Origin: Cannabis sativa
Lineage: Eukaryota; Streptophyta; Magnoliopsida; Rosales; Cannabaceae
DNA length: 64,000 nt
NCBI RefSeq assembly: GCF_029168945.1
Contig: NW_026870037.1
Coordinates: 434,001 to 498,000, forward strand
Direction of reading: 5' to 3'
A program made the position numbers and the translations under genes. Below are positions 34,819-47,877 of this stretch, one piece after another (within the stretch, counting starts at the first letter, position 1; every line of letters starts with the position of its first letter). The notes under the pieces are model-generated. The model was not told where the DNA came from and made no database searches. It saw only the letters and a program-made list of their open reading frames with translations.

Positions 34819-37800
34819 ATGGCTTCCTCTCATATTCTCTGCCACAACAACGTTTTTAATCTTTCTCCCAATCCTTTTAGGAACAGAGGTCTCTCTTCCT
34901 TAAACTCAAATGGGTTTTGTTTTTTTGGTTCGAAATCTAGAATTTCGAGGCCTTCATCTCTCAAAATTGTGGTTTCTGAAAGAAGACAAGTTGAGGTTTG
35001 TTTTGGAATCTCCCATTCCTTCTCACCCTTTTGACTTCAAAATTTTCAGTCTTTATCTTGTAAAGATTATTCTTTTTGATCATTTATTACCTTTTGTGTA
35101 TAAATTTGTATCCTTTTTTTAATTATTAGTTTGGTGGTTGTAGATAGTTTATGATGCTGATGAAAGGATAAACAAATTGGCTGATGTAGTGGGCAAGGAA
35201 GCGCCTCTTTCTAGGCTCACTCTTTTCTCACCTTGCAAGGTTTGTCATTGTTTGTTTTTAGTAAATGGGTTTCTTGATTTATGCTAATTTCAGCAGTTCT
35301 TTGATGTCTCATCATGAATGCAGATTAATGTTTTCTTGAGAATAACTAGCAAAAGGGAAGATGGGTATCATGATTTGGCATCCCTCTTTCACGTAAGTTT
35401 TACTTAAATTTGTTCAAGTTGTTGGAAAATATATGAAACATATGTGATTATTTGGTTGAAATTTTAGGTGATAAGTCTTGGAGATGTGCTTAAGTTCTCT
35501 TTGTCTCCTTCAACAAAGAAAGATTCTTTGTCAACGAATGCCTCTGGGGTACCACTTGATGATAGAAATTTGGTAAGGGATGAATGTTCCTTTGCTGCTT
35601 TTTATTTGTTGCATGATGATGTTTTTAATCACTCATAAGAGGACTTTTTTTCTTTTGTACAGATTATCAAGGCCCTTAATCTTTACCGAAAGAAAACTGG
35701 TACAAACAAATACTTTTGGGTAAGAGACCCCTAAAACAGTTTTATGTCTTGTGTTTTGTTTTTAAAGAAAGCTGCCATTGATTGATGATACCTTGTGTCA
35801 TTTAACATGTTGGCAGATTCATCTTGACAAGAAAGTGCCCACTGGAGCAGGGCTAGGTGGTGGGAGCAGCAATGCTGCAACAGCCCTATGGGCAGCAAAT
35901 CAGTTCAATGATTGTCTTGTTACTGAAAAGGAATTGCAAGAATGGTCAAGTGAGATTGGTTCAGATGTTCCTTTCTTTTTCTCCCAAGGGGCAGCCTATT
36001 GTACAGGTCGAGGTGAGGTAGGTCTTTATCTTACTGTATGTTGTTCAAACAAAGATATTATAATTCTTTTACAACTCAATATTCATTTGAAAATCTATTA
36101 ATCCTTTTTCTGCACCTGTGCTTTCATAAGTTAGTTTCTGTGATTGCCAAAGATGAATCTGCTAAAGTTTCCATAATTTGAATCCCTGTTGGGTACCAAT
36201 TGCCATAGTTTCATGCTCAAATATTGTAGTGTAAAGCAAGCAGCCAGTTTCAAAAAAAAAATCCATAATTTGGCTACTGTCTTTTTTATTAAATGGAAAG
36301 CCCTATTGTACTTTTCTCTCGGCTCTTTTTTCTCATATTTGAGAAGTTGCGTCGGCTTTCAGAACCAGTCAAAATGAGGGAACACAGTATACAGTCTATG
36401 AGTTTGAATCTGACATTATGTTTTTTATTTGTTTACCTATGTATGCTTGTCTAATCTAAATAAAGGAGTTCGCATAGAGGTCTAGTAATTGTGATGAATT
36501 CTGCTATAAAATGTTCTTTGGTTGTCCAGGTTGTTCAGGATATTCTACCACCTGTACCATTAAACATTCCCATGGTTCTCATAAAGCCCCCAGAAGCATG
36601 TTCAACAGCCGAAGTTTATAAGGTAATGCTCTTTTAACATGGTGAATATTTCATCGTTTTCTTTTGTTACATTTTAATGGCAACTTTTTTGTGTATTGCA
36701 GCGTTTTCGGTTGGATAAAACCAGTAATAGTGATCCTTTACAATTGCTCCACAAGATCTCAAGTGATGGAATAAGTCAAGATGTCTGCATCAATGACTTA
36801 GGTAAGTAAATATTCCCTTTTCATTTGTGATACTACACTGCAATAAACCTATTACAGGATATGCTGCTATGAATATTTGGATGGTCATGAATATTTGAAT
36901 ATTTTATGTACCTGATTGTCGAAGCTTCATGTTTTAAATATCTCAACACACATTGGAGGTCAAGGAAATATTTTAGTTTTACTGCTTAGATTCTTTTTTA
37001 CTCTAACTTGAGTTTGTACTGGGTTTGTATGCCAGTATTGCTTTTCCAAAAGGGCGTTGGTGTTAATGAGTCTCTCTCAACAAGTTTCCAACTTCGATGT
37101 GCATTCTTAGAAGTATTCCTTGTTTCTTTACATGTCTAATGATATTTTTATTTGCAGAACCTCCTGCCTTTGAAGTTCTTCCATCCCTTAAGAGATTGAA
37201 ACAGCGTATAATTGCAGCTAGTCGTGGACAATATGATGCTGTTTTTATGTCTGGGAGGTATAAATACTGGATTTCTAGCTCTTATGGCTTTATGTTGCTC
37301 ATATGTTCATATGCTCAATGTGGAAATTTTGAGCTATGGATTTTAAACTGTATATGAGTTCAGATGGTATAAATAAGGGATGTTTAAACTGCATTTCACA
37401 ATATGAATTTTATTAGAAAGTAAAGTCAATAGGAACATCTGGCTCTTTGGGTATCCAAAACCGGGTAAGTAAGAAATTGACTTCTCCTGACCTGACCATT
37501 TGGCCATACTAAGCTTATAATTTTTCTTACCGGATGATCATTTTCCTACTAAGCTTATAATTAAATCGTGCAGTTAGCATCTGGAAATTTCAAATATTTC
37601 TGATAAAATCGAGCAATAAGGTTTAGATTTCTTAAGAGAAGATTTAGTTAGTAACCATGTAACTATAGAAACAAACAAAAAAAATCATCTGATGATATTG
37701 ATTGCAAGTCCTTCTGTATATAAGGGTTCATAAATAATCTACATCAAGATGCTTGCATCAATGAATTTTATGAATGAGGGACTTGTTATGTAGTTTCATT

Positions 37801-38601
37801 GTATCATCTGTCACAAGAATTTTACATTTTCTCATCAGTGGAAGCACCATTGTCGGGGTCGGTTCCCCAGATCCACCTCAATTTATATATGATGATGAGG
37901 ACTACAAGGATGTATTTTTGTCAGGTTAGTCTTCTAAGCTTTTTACCTCGTTTTTTTTCTAGTTGTGGAAATCTACCAAATGAATGTGGATATTTTGTCA
38001 TGGCTATCTTTAGTAATTTTAGTGATCTAACCTCTCATAAGGAAGGCCGTCGTTGAAAGTGCTATAGTATATTATTTTGTCTTACACACTGCAAAGTGAA
38101 AAATTAAAGAGCTCCTGAGTACTAATTTCGAGTACTTATCCAAATTATGAAATATCAAAGTTGGAAATACCAAGTTAAGAGATTCTTGTTTTAGGATTTT
38201 TTATAACCCCAATTGAAAATGAATTAAGGTTATATTGATGGTAGTCATGTGTTATTTGCAAGACCAGACTGGTTATAATCTTCTATGATTTTCAAAGACC
38301 ATTCAGTCTCATGGTTATTTTTCCCATAGTGAAGCCACTGAGAATTAGAAGAGAACAATTAGAGATATGCAAGTCAACTGTTAATTTAATTTCTCTGGCT
38401 ACTGATTTTTATTTCCCTCAAAAAAAAAAAATTAAAAAAAAAAATAACTAAAAAATGAAGATGTATAAAGTTGTTTTGTTATACGCAGAGGCCAACTTTC
38501 TGACTCGAGAAGCAAATGAATGGTACAAAGAACCTGCTTCAGCTAGCGCTTGTAGCCCTTCAGATGATTTCTCTCGTAATTTTTCCTCCTCTGTCGACTA
38601 A
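34819..38601 (+). CDS. ispE: 4-diphosphocytidyl-2-C-methyl-D-erythritol kinase, plastid
   Basis: Eleven coding exons: 34819-34995, 35144-35239, 35324-35392, 35468-35572, 35663-35719, 35817-36017, 36530-36622, 36702-36801, 37158-37257, 37839-37924 and 38489-38601. All have GT-AG borders and join in frame to 398 residues. The enzyme (plant name CMK) phosphorylates CDP-methylerythritol in the plastid MEP pathway to isoprenoid precursors. The first 55-60 residues are Ser/Asn/Arg-rich, like a transit peptide. GHMP-kinase motifs are present: SPCKINVFLRI with the catalytic Lys (about residue 91), PTGAGLGGGSSNAA for ATP binding (about 176-189), GSDVPFF with the catalytic Asp, and C-terminal SGSGSTIVGVG. 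The length is close to other plant CMKs. No damage is seen. The next gene converges from the right. Confidence 0.95.
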
Positions 38602-39223
38602 TAAGAATGAATCATAATAATACTAATGTGTGTAGTAAAATGACCATATTGTATGATTCGTTAGGTTTCTGCTATGTAATAATGGAATGAATAAAAAATA
38701 AAATAAATAGAATGATTTATAACATTAACTTTTTCTAAGAAAGTCAACATAATCTGATTTTCTTCTCCATATTATTTTATTAGACAAGATTCAAGAACAT
38801 GAACCCAATTTCGAGAACCAATGTATGAATGTACTATTTCGAAAGAGATTGTAGGTCTGATCATTTTCAGCAAATGGCAATTTCATTTCGATTACTTTTT
38901 ATCCTCATTTATTAGACAGAAAGCAGTGTGATTTTGAAATAGATGAATTATCATTTTTTGTATTGTTAATATTAAATTTATTAATCTTTGATTTTCGACG
39001 GCTTTTTTTTTTTTTTTCCTTTTCTTAATGATGAAAATGAACGTGAAAGAGAGATGAAGCAAAGGATTTTAGATGCTTTTTTCACTGAAGGTATGTATGG
39101 ACCAACAATCAACATTGCAGCATCATAAGAACCAAACACCAAATCCACGCACATTTCTGGGGTCTTTTTTTTTTTTTTCTTTTTTTCCCTCTCATTTTCT
39201 TATTTATTCATTGAATTACTTGC
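38602..39223. other. Shared 3' region between two convergent genes
   Basis: About 620 bp separates the CMK stop and the UBA-protein stop. It should contain both 3'UTRs; AATAAA-like words occur at about 38689-38705. No further gene is visible. Confidence 0.6.
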
Positions 39224-41215
39224 TTAAAGAGAAGGAGAAGAAACAAACTGTCTGGGTAAGCTAAAAAGATCTTCCCCTTCAAATGGCGATGTCCAGTCTC
39301 GAGAACCTGTGGCTGATGTTTCAGAACTTGCAACTCCACCATCCTGCCGTCCTGCCATGGAAACACCATTCACATTAGAGGAAGCCGGTCTCATCGCAGG
39401 CTGAGAAGCTGCCAACCCAGAAGCATTCGGCTCATAGATGTTGCCATTGCTCATGTATGAGGCAATTGATAACCCATTCGGCCTAGTTGAGGGCATATTT
39501 CGATCCAGTGTCCAATCTATGTTGGTGTAGTCTAACTGCAGCATTGAGCTACTAGTACTCCAGTCTACTGGAGAAGATGCTCCCGAAGAGCCAGCTGAAC
39601 CCCACCCAGAAAAAAGTCCAAGGGAAGAAGCCGCAGCTAGAGTTGGGGAAGTACCTGATCTGCTACTCCACAAACCATTCCCTCTGCTAGTTCCAGGAGA
39701 ATCCCCTGGACCACTGCCTGTAACAAGTTGTTGTAGTTGTTGCTGGTGTTGAAATTGTTGATGTTGTTGCTGTTGTTGTTGTTGTTGATACTGATATTGG
39801 TACATCTGACTTGAGCTAAGTATGTTCTGGCTGAGGCTTCCAGTGCTAGTAGGAATTTGTGGCAAAAATCCACTGGGCCTCGTAACTTCTACATTACTAG
39901 TAGGATACCAACTAGCAGCTGTACCAGGAAGTGAAGAACTCATACTAGCTTGAACTTGCTTCATATTAAGGGACTGAGGACGCTGCATCATAATTACAGG
40001 TTCCCTGACTGCCCCTGTATGTAGGTTTTTTACATCATTTCCAACAGTTGCATAACGGGTTTCAGCTTTTGCTGGTAAAGAAGACACCTGCAAGGGTGAT
40101 GCTAATGTATATGATACAGAAGGATTTGATGCTGCATTTGGCCACCTTTTATCAGCTGGTAATGCTGGCTGTTGAGATTTTGCCCAATCCAACTTAGGAT
40201 TGACTCTTTTTAGAGGTTGCAAATGTTTACCCACTGGCTCTGACACTGTAACTGTTTGCTTGGTGTAGTTAAAATCTTTTTCATCTTTTCTTTGTTGTAA
40301 TGTTTGTGGAGGAATAGATTTTGCTTGAAGTCTTAAATTCTGACTAAGTGCATGTGAAAGCTTGCCATTAATGATGGTTGGAGGATCACCAGTTTCTTCA
40401 GGCTTAGGTGGTGCAGAAGGTGGGTCTTGCTTTGATACTCTTAAGCTCTCTGCAGCCTTCTCAAGATCACCTTCACAAGCAACAATAGCTCTTTCAACCT
40501 CCTGTTTGGAGCACTTGTACCTCGTCTCCATATCTGCAATCCGAGCAAGCTCATCTGATATGTCAATTTTCAAATTACTCCCACCAAGGTTTTGACCCCT
40601 GAACTTGTCAGCTTCTTCGCCACCTTCAAAAAGCCAGTTAACTGATTCTTCTACTCTACCTTCATTCAGCATTAAAGCCATTGTTGCGCGTTCTTGTGAA
40701 AATCCCATTGCCACAAGTTGTTGAGCCAGTGCTTCAAGCTTTCTTGACATAAGATAGCCACTGCATCGCTCATGCAATTCCAGAGCTCTCCTCTCCTTTT
40801 GACGCTGATGCTTTTTCTCATTCTTCTGACGTATTTTTTCTCGTTTGTCATTGTCGGCTCCTGGTATTATATCCTGCCGACCAGAAAGATTAGATGCCTT
40901 ATCTTTGTGATCTTCTGATTCACCAGACCAGCTGCCATTGTTGGAGACAGAATCATACTCAAATCCAGCTACAACAGAGCTGCCTGAATGATCATCTGAC
41001 TCATCTATGTTTCGGAAACGACCATTTGTCTGGAGAGATGTCACAGGAGATGTTGGTAACACCTCAAGGGTGTGAAATGTTCCCAAAATCGGATTGTATG
41101 CACTTGCTGGGATACTACTACCAGAACTAGTAGGTACCGAAGGCTTTGTGGAAGCCTTCTGAGATTCCTTGCTGGCCTTTTTGTCTTTTGCTTTAGATCT
41201 TGATGCCGGAGACAT
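39224..41215 (-). CDS. UBA-domain protein of unknown function, plant family
   Basis: 663 residues in one exon. The open frame extends 15 codons upstream, but that part is 5'UTR and crosses a splice acceptor, so MSPASRSKAKDKK at 41215 is the start. Seen in order: a Lys/Ser-rich N-terminus; a highly charged helix with KREKIRQKNEKKHQRQKERR; a UBA domain containing LVAMGFSQERATMALMLNEG and VEESVNWLFEGG; a second UBA-like helical segment with CSKQEVERAIVACEGDLEKA; then a long Ser/Pro/Gln-rich region with a Gln run; and a conserved C-terminal tail DWTSPFEGEDLFSLPRQF. UBA domains bind ubiquitin; the specific role of this family is not known to me. It is convergent with CMK. Confidence 0.9.
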   Translation of the reverse strand: MSPASRSKAKDKKASKESQKASTKPSVPTSSGSSIPASAYNPILGTFHTLEVLPTSPVTSLQTNGRFRNIDESDDHSGSSVVAGFEYDSVSNNGSWSGESEDHKDKASNLSGRQDIIPGADNDKREKIRQKNEKKHQRQKERRALELHERCSGYLMSRKLEALAQQLVAMGFSQERATMALMLNEGRVEESVNWLFEGGEEADKFRGQNLGGSNLKIDISDELARIADMETRYKCSKQEVERAIVACEGDLEKAAESLRVSKQDPPSAPPKPEETGDPPTIINGKLSHALSQNLRLQAKSIPPQTLQQRKDEKDFNYTKQTVTVSEPVGKHLQPLKRVNPKLDWAKSQQPALPADKRWPNAASNPSVSYTLASPLQVSSLPAKAETRYATVGNDVKNLHTGAVREPVIMMQRPQSLNMKQVQASMSSSLPGTAASWYPTSNVEVTRPSGFLPQIPTSTGSLSQNILSSSQMYQYQYQQQQQQQQHQQFQHQQQLQQLVTGSGPGDSPGTSRGNGLWSSRSGTSPTLAAASSLGLFSGWGSAGSSGASSPVDWSTSSSMLQLDYTNIDWTLDRNMPSTRPNGLSIASYMSNGNIYEPNASGLAASQPAMRPASSNVNGVSMAGRQDGGVASSETSATGSRDWTSPFEGEDLFSLPRQFVSSPSL

Positions 41216-43376
41216 CTTGAAAAACAATATGTTCCTGCAGTTAAAAACACGTTTTTTCATTAAATTAGATCACTATCAAATAGAAATTAGACCAGGGGAT
41301 GTACTTTATTAAATCAACAACATACCACCTAATGCAAAGTTGAATATCATTATCATGAAAGAACAAAACTACGTGTACTAGCATGAAAATGGCTTATTAA
41401 AAAAAGCAAGGGTTAAACAAATAACTTCTGGGTAGGCATATTAAAATAAAGGACCTATTCTTCCAAATAATAAGGAAGAATGAAACAAAAACCAAATAGG
41501 ATTATAACATAAATTATTTGAAGTAATAGATTATGCAATATTGCAGAAGAAAGCCTCCCCTATATCAAGGAAAAAGAAAATGGCTGCCCCTTGTACAAAT
41601 ATAAATGCAGACAAAAATCCATAGGCACACGGAATGCGTTGAGATCATTCAAATATATTTAGGCCAGAGTATGTTCTCATCCTTGAACCCATATAAAAGC
41701 ACTTAAAATCCTTGTTTGCGTTCTACTAACCAAAATAATGCCAATGTATCCATTAAGTATTGTAACAGTTATATGATGATACCGACTTAGACCTAGATAT
41801 GAACCTCAACAACACAATAAGAACTAACATCCCGGTTAGTGTTTTAACAAGGTACGCAAGTGTGAGCAAGTAAAACAAGGCAAAGAGTGCAATCAGTAAG
41901 AATACTAAATAAAAATTTAAAGAATGAATAGAAGGGCATTAAAAGGGATACACCAAAAAAAAAAACTAGATCCAAACAGTAACAACAATCCTGGAGCAAT
42001 AGGACATTGACCAGTCTCCTACTACCCTGCTCCTCCAACTACAAAGAAAAGGTCACAGAATACCATTTCTGCGATCTAAATGGCAAATAAAATACATAAC
42101 AAATAGCAAAACTCATACGTAGCTATAAAACCCAGCTCAAAAATCCATGTATTCTTCTGGCTATGATGACATTGACCTAGACTAGCTATAAAATTTGTAA
42201 ATAAGAATCTTTCCAACAATATTTTTCAGTCTCAACAAAGTACAGCACAGGTTCACAGGAAAATTCAGCTTGCTAACAACCTTTGATTTTGTACATGTAT
42301 CAGCTCTTCCATTTCAAAGTTGATTCAGCATATAAGATACTGGCATTTGCTCCACAAAGCAAAATAAAACGAAAAAATAACAAAAGATAATAAATTTGAA
42401 ACCAGCGTTCAAAGACCTTCAAGTAACTTTTCCATAAATAGTGGAAAACTTGAAGATAAAAATGAAAATCAACACCCAATCAAAACCTTGAGGCCAAAAA
42501 CACAACCCATATGCTATCAGTCTAAGGTTTTCATGTCCTTAAATGAAGAGCGAGACAAGCACCCATTGCATACACAACCAACTGCTTATTCGAAACAGAG
42601 ATCAAGCTCTTCCCATAAATACAACTATAGAACTACAGAACGTTTCCTTTTCACAGAATCACGATTTCGCAGCTTTCTTCTATCAAATAGACTAATACTG
42701 CCAAAGTTCATTTCCAGTGAAATAATCTGTCACATTCTCACAGTCCATTCCAATACTGCCACGAACAAGCTAACCACTAGTCATGCATCACATCCAATTT
42801 CGAAAACCTCAAATCCCCACATTCACAGCGAATCCTTCAACAATCATCTAACAAAACCCACATCGTCGAAAAGCGAAGAACTATGACAGAAGAGCAGCGG
42901 ATCACAGGTCGAACACTCAGCTCGAAGATCCAAGAATCCCATTTTCACAGCCACGAAAGACCAATTCCCCAAATGATTCAATTCAAATACACCGAACCTA
43001 TCCCCCAACCCACCCATTTAAAAAAAAAACGCAAACCGGCCGAAGCAATTCGAGTTCGAATTTGAACCCTCAATTGACGGAAGAACAAGTAAGATTGACA
43101 ATTTCACCATATGACAAAGCCACCATGCAAATGTAAGTTATAGAGCAATTCATCCAAACATAAAACGATATTGGCGATCAGAAAAAGAGAGGAAGAGAGA
43201 AACCAACCTGTAAATGCAGAGGTAGAGCAGTGATTAGAGGAAGAATCGCAGTGAAATGTGAATCGTTGGAAGAAAGGAGAGAGAAAGATGTATGTTCGAG
43301 GCTGAAACGGAATCGGAACGATAGAATTAGGGTTTTGAGAAAGAGAAGAGGAGAGAGAAAGACACATAAAAACCAA
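41216..43376 (-). promoter_or_regulatory. 5' leader of the UBA gene with an intron of about 2 kb
   Basis: On the minus strand an acceptor TGCAG at 41235 ends an intron, leaving 19 leader bases before the ATG. A donor in TTTACAG|GTTGGT places the end of the first leader exon at 43208. The leader exon (to about 43376) is pyrimidine-rich and contains the telo-box AAACCCTAA (43327-43335). The intron (41235-43207) has a T-rich body and GC-richer start, typical of long leader introns that raise expression in plants. Splice sites are read from sequence only. Confidence 0.6.
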
Positions 43377-44870
43377 AAATTGTATTAACGGAAGGTTAGT
43401 AGATTGCCTCGTAGACTTGTTTCTCTTTTCTTACACTATTATTTTCTTAATTTTATATTATTATATGAATTTTGTCCAAATTTTTTTAACCGTTACACTT
43501 TTTCTTTTTTCACCTCCTAATTACTACACTATTACCGAAGTTTTAGTCTTATTGTCATAATAATTTAAAAGGCTACTTATTTTACACCCAAAATAATATA
43601 ATTTCACCCTGTTTTATTTTTAAAAAATTTATTTATTTATTTACTTTTTTTATAAAAGCAACTTATCTTATTACACAATTATGTCTTATTTCGATAGTTT
43701 TTCAGAAAAGACCATCTTATAATTATAAAAACCAAACATGACACATCAGAGATGTTCAAGAAAAACAAAAGAAAATTAATAAAAAAAAAAAATAAGACAA
43801 TTGAGAGAAACATAAAGGTTACATATGAATTTATTTACATATTAATAACATCACTTATCTATTTTATATAAAATGTAACATAATTTTTAATTTAACAGTG
43901 TTTTTAAATTTTCTACATTAACTTTAACAAAATATTCTAATTACTTAATAGAATATTTTTTATTAATTTTATAATATTATTATATATATTTAAAAATAAC
44001 AAGTTACGAAAATATTTTATATAAAAAATTTGATTTTATTATATATATTTAATTATAAAAATTACATTTATATATAAAATATATATTTAAATCTTAATTT
44101 CACGACAAATATTTTTATTTTAAAAATGATTAATAATATTGTTAAAAAAATTAATTAATGATATATATATATGTTTTTAATAATTTGTACACTTTATTAT
44201 AACTACACTTTCCTAATTACAAATTATAAAAATATATCTATTACTCTCATTATTGTTTTAAAATATATGTTTGGACATAATATATAAGATGTATTTTGAA
44301 AGTAATTAATTCTCTAATCAAACTCAAATTTTGTCAAAATATTTTCTAATATAATTCTTATATATAGAGAGAGATCAATATAAAATACGCATAACAATAA
44401 AATTCATTCTTTTATTGTACATATAAAATATGTATATATATATATATAATTACATCTAAAGAGCACACTAATGTAGCCGCAATAGCTAATTAAAAATTTT
44501 TAAATATTAATATTTTAAAAAAAATTGAACATACATGTATTATACTTAACATCACTTAATTAAACCTAATTAAAGAAAAATTAATTATACATGCATTGTA
44601 CGTAATATCAACCTAATATATATAAATTCATGTACACACTCTTCTACACATAAAATATGAAAATGATGGTAAAATTTTCATTTCTATTTTGTTCCATTGA
44701 TAAAAATTTCTCTCTTTTAGGTTTGAAAATACCTAATTTTAACTACCTAAAGTTAATTGTATTTATTAAAAATAACTAATTCTAAAAAGTAAAATAATTT
44801 TAAATTTTCTATTTTAGTCATTTCAAAAAAGAATAAAAATTTATTTAAAAATTTAAGGTGTACTTAATAA
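43377..44870. other. AT-rich intergenic DNA
   Basis: Very low GC, many TATA-like words, no gene and no bounded repeat recognised. It presumably includes the UBA-gene promoter near its left end. Confidence 0.5.
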
Positions 44871-45896
44871 TGGGAGAGTTCTTTTGCATCTTGTTTACCT
44901 AAATTTTAACGACAGTGACGTGCTAAGAATAAAGACATGTGGCACGAAGATATCGGGCTGGATTGATGAAGAATATGTAAAATTATGACTGTTGGAGTGT
45001 CCGTTAATCATAACAAGGTCATGACCATTGGAAGAGAAATCTGACGGTCACATTTTCCCCTAGTTTAAGCAAGGTGACTACTGACCAATGGTCATGACTG
45101 TTGGAAGAGAACTCTGACGGTCACCTTTCCCCTAGCTTAAGCAAGGTGACTACTGACCGTTGGTCATAACTGTTGGAAGAGAAGTCTGACGGTCATCTTT
45201 TCCCCTAGCTCAAGCAAGGTGACTACCCTTAGGGGGAAGGTGGACTAGGAAATAAACGATCACCATATACTAAGGAAGTCAAACCAGTCTAGGAGGTATA
45301 TACTATTACGCCTACCTCAAATATAACGATCTACTCAAAAGGTGATGGGGTTGGTCTAGGGGTGTACACCTAAACCCCTACATCCTCATGGTTCAAGAAA
45401 TTTGTTCTCCTACATAAGACATGGCAGATATGGCACATCTTCATGATGCCAAGGCTACCCACAACGTCAAAAATCAAGTGAAGGGGTCTCGGGAGTAACA
45501 CCCCGAGTGGCGACTGTCACCCCCTTCACGAATATGGGTCTCAGGGGTGTCACCCCAAAGTATTAGTTACTACCCCCAGAGGAGGTTAACGGTCATACCA
45601 CACTCTTGGGGAAGGGGGACCCTCATCGTCTGTGACTAATTAAAATATTCAAATCTTGCAAGAAGCTCAACAGTAGTTATAAACCCACAAAAATATCGAG
45701 ATATTACTATAAGAATCAGACTTCAACCACCTCCGCATCAGTTGGCTAAAAATCCAGTTAACATTTTGGTACTTTCATTGAGAGCTGAACTCAAGATCTT
45801 GAAGTTTTTCACTGAAAAAATGGTTCTTACCAAAAAATCTAAAGAACAACCCGATGAAGATGTGGATAATGCCCAGCAAGTTCCATCAACAAGAAA
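44871..45896 (+). mobile_element. Gypsy-like 5' region: probable LTR and gag start
   Basis: GC-richer than its surroundings. The right part reads 'ggtactttcattgagagctg', a phrase typical of the sequence between LTR and gag in some plant gypsy elements, then an ATG at 45821 opening MVLTKKSKEQPDEDVD. That frame is cut by a Cassandra insertion and resumes at 50787. The LTR start is not defined. An LTR-like stretch with a tandem repeat and repeated 'ggtgtcaccc' words lies upstream. Confidence 0.5.
45018..45230 (+). repeat. Three tandem units of about 72 bp
   Basis: The unit, recognisable by TTGGAAGAGAA, TCTGACGGTCA and CCCCTAG followed by AAGCAAGGTGACTAC, occurs three times in a row in the putative gypsy LTR. 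It may be a promoter repeat of the element. Confidence 0.85.
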
Positions 45897-46215
45897 TATG
45901 ACAGTCAGAGTCTCGTGGTCCGAAGGGGAAAGACCGGGAGCTGTACAATCCCACATCGCCTGGGGAAGGTCATGTGTGTTGATTCTGAGATTGTGTAGGT
46001 ATGGGACTACATAGTTGTAGAGGGCTTAAATGGATTGATTGGTACTACTTATATCATTAAGGTGCATCTTATTTTTCGATAGTCCATTATGAAAGAGCTC
46101 CACGGTTAAACGTGCTTGACCTGGAGTAATTTCAGGATGGGTGACTTCCTGGGAAGTTTTCTCAAGAAGCATGCGAGTGAGAACAAAACATACTGGAAAC
46201 ACTCGTGTTGGTCTG

Positions 46216-47749
46216 TGTTTAACGCCCAAATGTGACTTCCACTAGCGGTGGTTGTATTATAGATCGGGCGGTCGATTCCACAAGGAGGTGATTATGGACA
46301 AAAGCGTTAGTAGAAAAATAAACACAAAAGGTTAATAAAAAGTAACAAATAGGTAACCAAAAGAGTTTGAGGATTTTTGTTTTGGTAATAAATATTAAAG
46401 GAAAGCAAATAAAGGTGTAATCAATAATAAAAGAGAGAAAGGCTTCAAGAATCATCCATATGCTTGTTTAGCTATTTTGTACCTTTGATTCACTAAGTTG
46501 ACACAAATGATGTAACATTAAAGTTCATTATATTTTGAGTATACAAGTTCTTAAAAATAAAAGAAATAATTTAATCTTATGTAGAACCTAGAAATGACAT
46601 TATACATCAAGCAATAATGCAATAAAAGATTAAATATAAAACTAAACATCAATATTATTTTTACTAAATAGTAACACATAGAAAGAGCATGACTAATCCT
46701 ATATATATTTTTAGTAAAAATAATGACAAAGAGATAGAGATGGAGATGTGATAGTGAAGGAAATGAACATTAATATTACTTTTATTAATTTTTAGACATA
46801 TAGGAAGAGCATGACTAAACCTATATATCATTTAACAAAAAGTAAGTAAAAATGAACATAAAAGATAGAAATAAGCAATACTACCATTACTATAATCACT
46901 AAATAAAAATATATAGAAAGAGCATGACTAAGTCTATATATATATTTAGTATATAATAGCATATATAGTAGTATAGATAGATGAAGAACAAGAAAATAAA
47001 AGCGAAATAAAGACTTGCATTACTCAAATAAATATTACATGTGAATCAAAGCTACAAAATAACTTCACTTTGCATATGGAATCATCCCTAACCTTTCAAG
47101 GAAGATTAGGCCCTTATGCTAATCATTCTCATAAAATTTCTAAAGAGAAAAGATGAGAAGAAAAGTTGAGAGAATTTTGCTATAGTTTTTCAACACTACA
47201 AATTACACTCCAAAAATTACTAAAATGAGCTCCTATTTATAGAGCCATAAAAGGACTAAAAATAAATAAATAAAAAATTGGGATTATAAAATAAATATTA
47301 AGATTAAATTTGACATTTCAAATCAAAAATAAAATTAATATTATTTTTGTTATCATTGTGATTTTGTCTTCTACTCTTTGGATGAAGGTTGAGTGTGGAA
47401 GAGGAAAATAGGGTTGATGATGACTTAGACTTATCATCATTGCATCACATGCTTTGGAAGAGACAAAATTGATGATGAGCTTCATGGGCTAGGCTTGACC
47501 TTTTTAGGTTGGGTTGCTTTGGACTTCAACAAAAATGTCATTTTTTTCTTCATTTCTTTTCAACTTTGCTCATTCCTCTTTCTTTCAACAAAAATACACT
47601 TTAATTCCTACAAGAAAGACATAAACTGAATCAAAATCAAATATTTTCATTTATAAAATATATTACAATAATTTCATGAAAATATTTATTAAAACTCAAT
47701 TTATTTTATCATTTAAAATATATAAAAGTGTATTTTCAACCACTAATCA
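46216..47749 (+). mobile_element. Solo LTR-like insertion of 1534 bp with TSD GTCTG
   Basis: It begins TGTTTAACGCCC and ends CACTAATCA, with GTCTG on both sides (46211-46215 and 47750-47754), cutting Cassandra LTR1. No primer site, purine tract or protein frame is inside, so a solo LTR is likely; the family is not identified. The interior has three spaced copies of AGAGCATGACTAA followed by CTATATAT (about 46685, 46807 and 46920). Confidence 0.8.
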
Positions 47750-47864
47750 GTCTGTAGGGTCAGTCGTTATTCTATGAAGCACCCAAAGTGACGTACTCGT
47801 GTATAATAGCCATCATTCGTGGGTGTAAGGGCCCGATGGAGGCTTGAAGTGGGGATGTTACAAA

Positions 47865-47877
47865 TAGTATCAGAGCC
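47865..47877 (+). other. Cassandra primer-binding site, first interior
   Basis: TAGTATCAGAGCC directly follows LTR1 and differs by one base from TGGTATCAGAGCC, the complement of the initiator tRNA-Met 3' end. Confidence 0.8.

Noticed and set aside
36189..36377. 62-codon frame within the CMK locus
   Set aside because: It lies in intron 6, between 36018 and 36529, with no homology.
42488..43065. Plus-strand frames of 132 and 60 codons opposite the UBA leader intron
   Set aside because: No domain, low-complexity composition, and the region fits the minus-strand leader intron.
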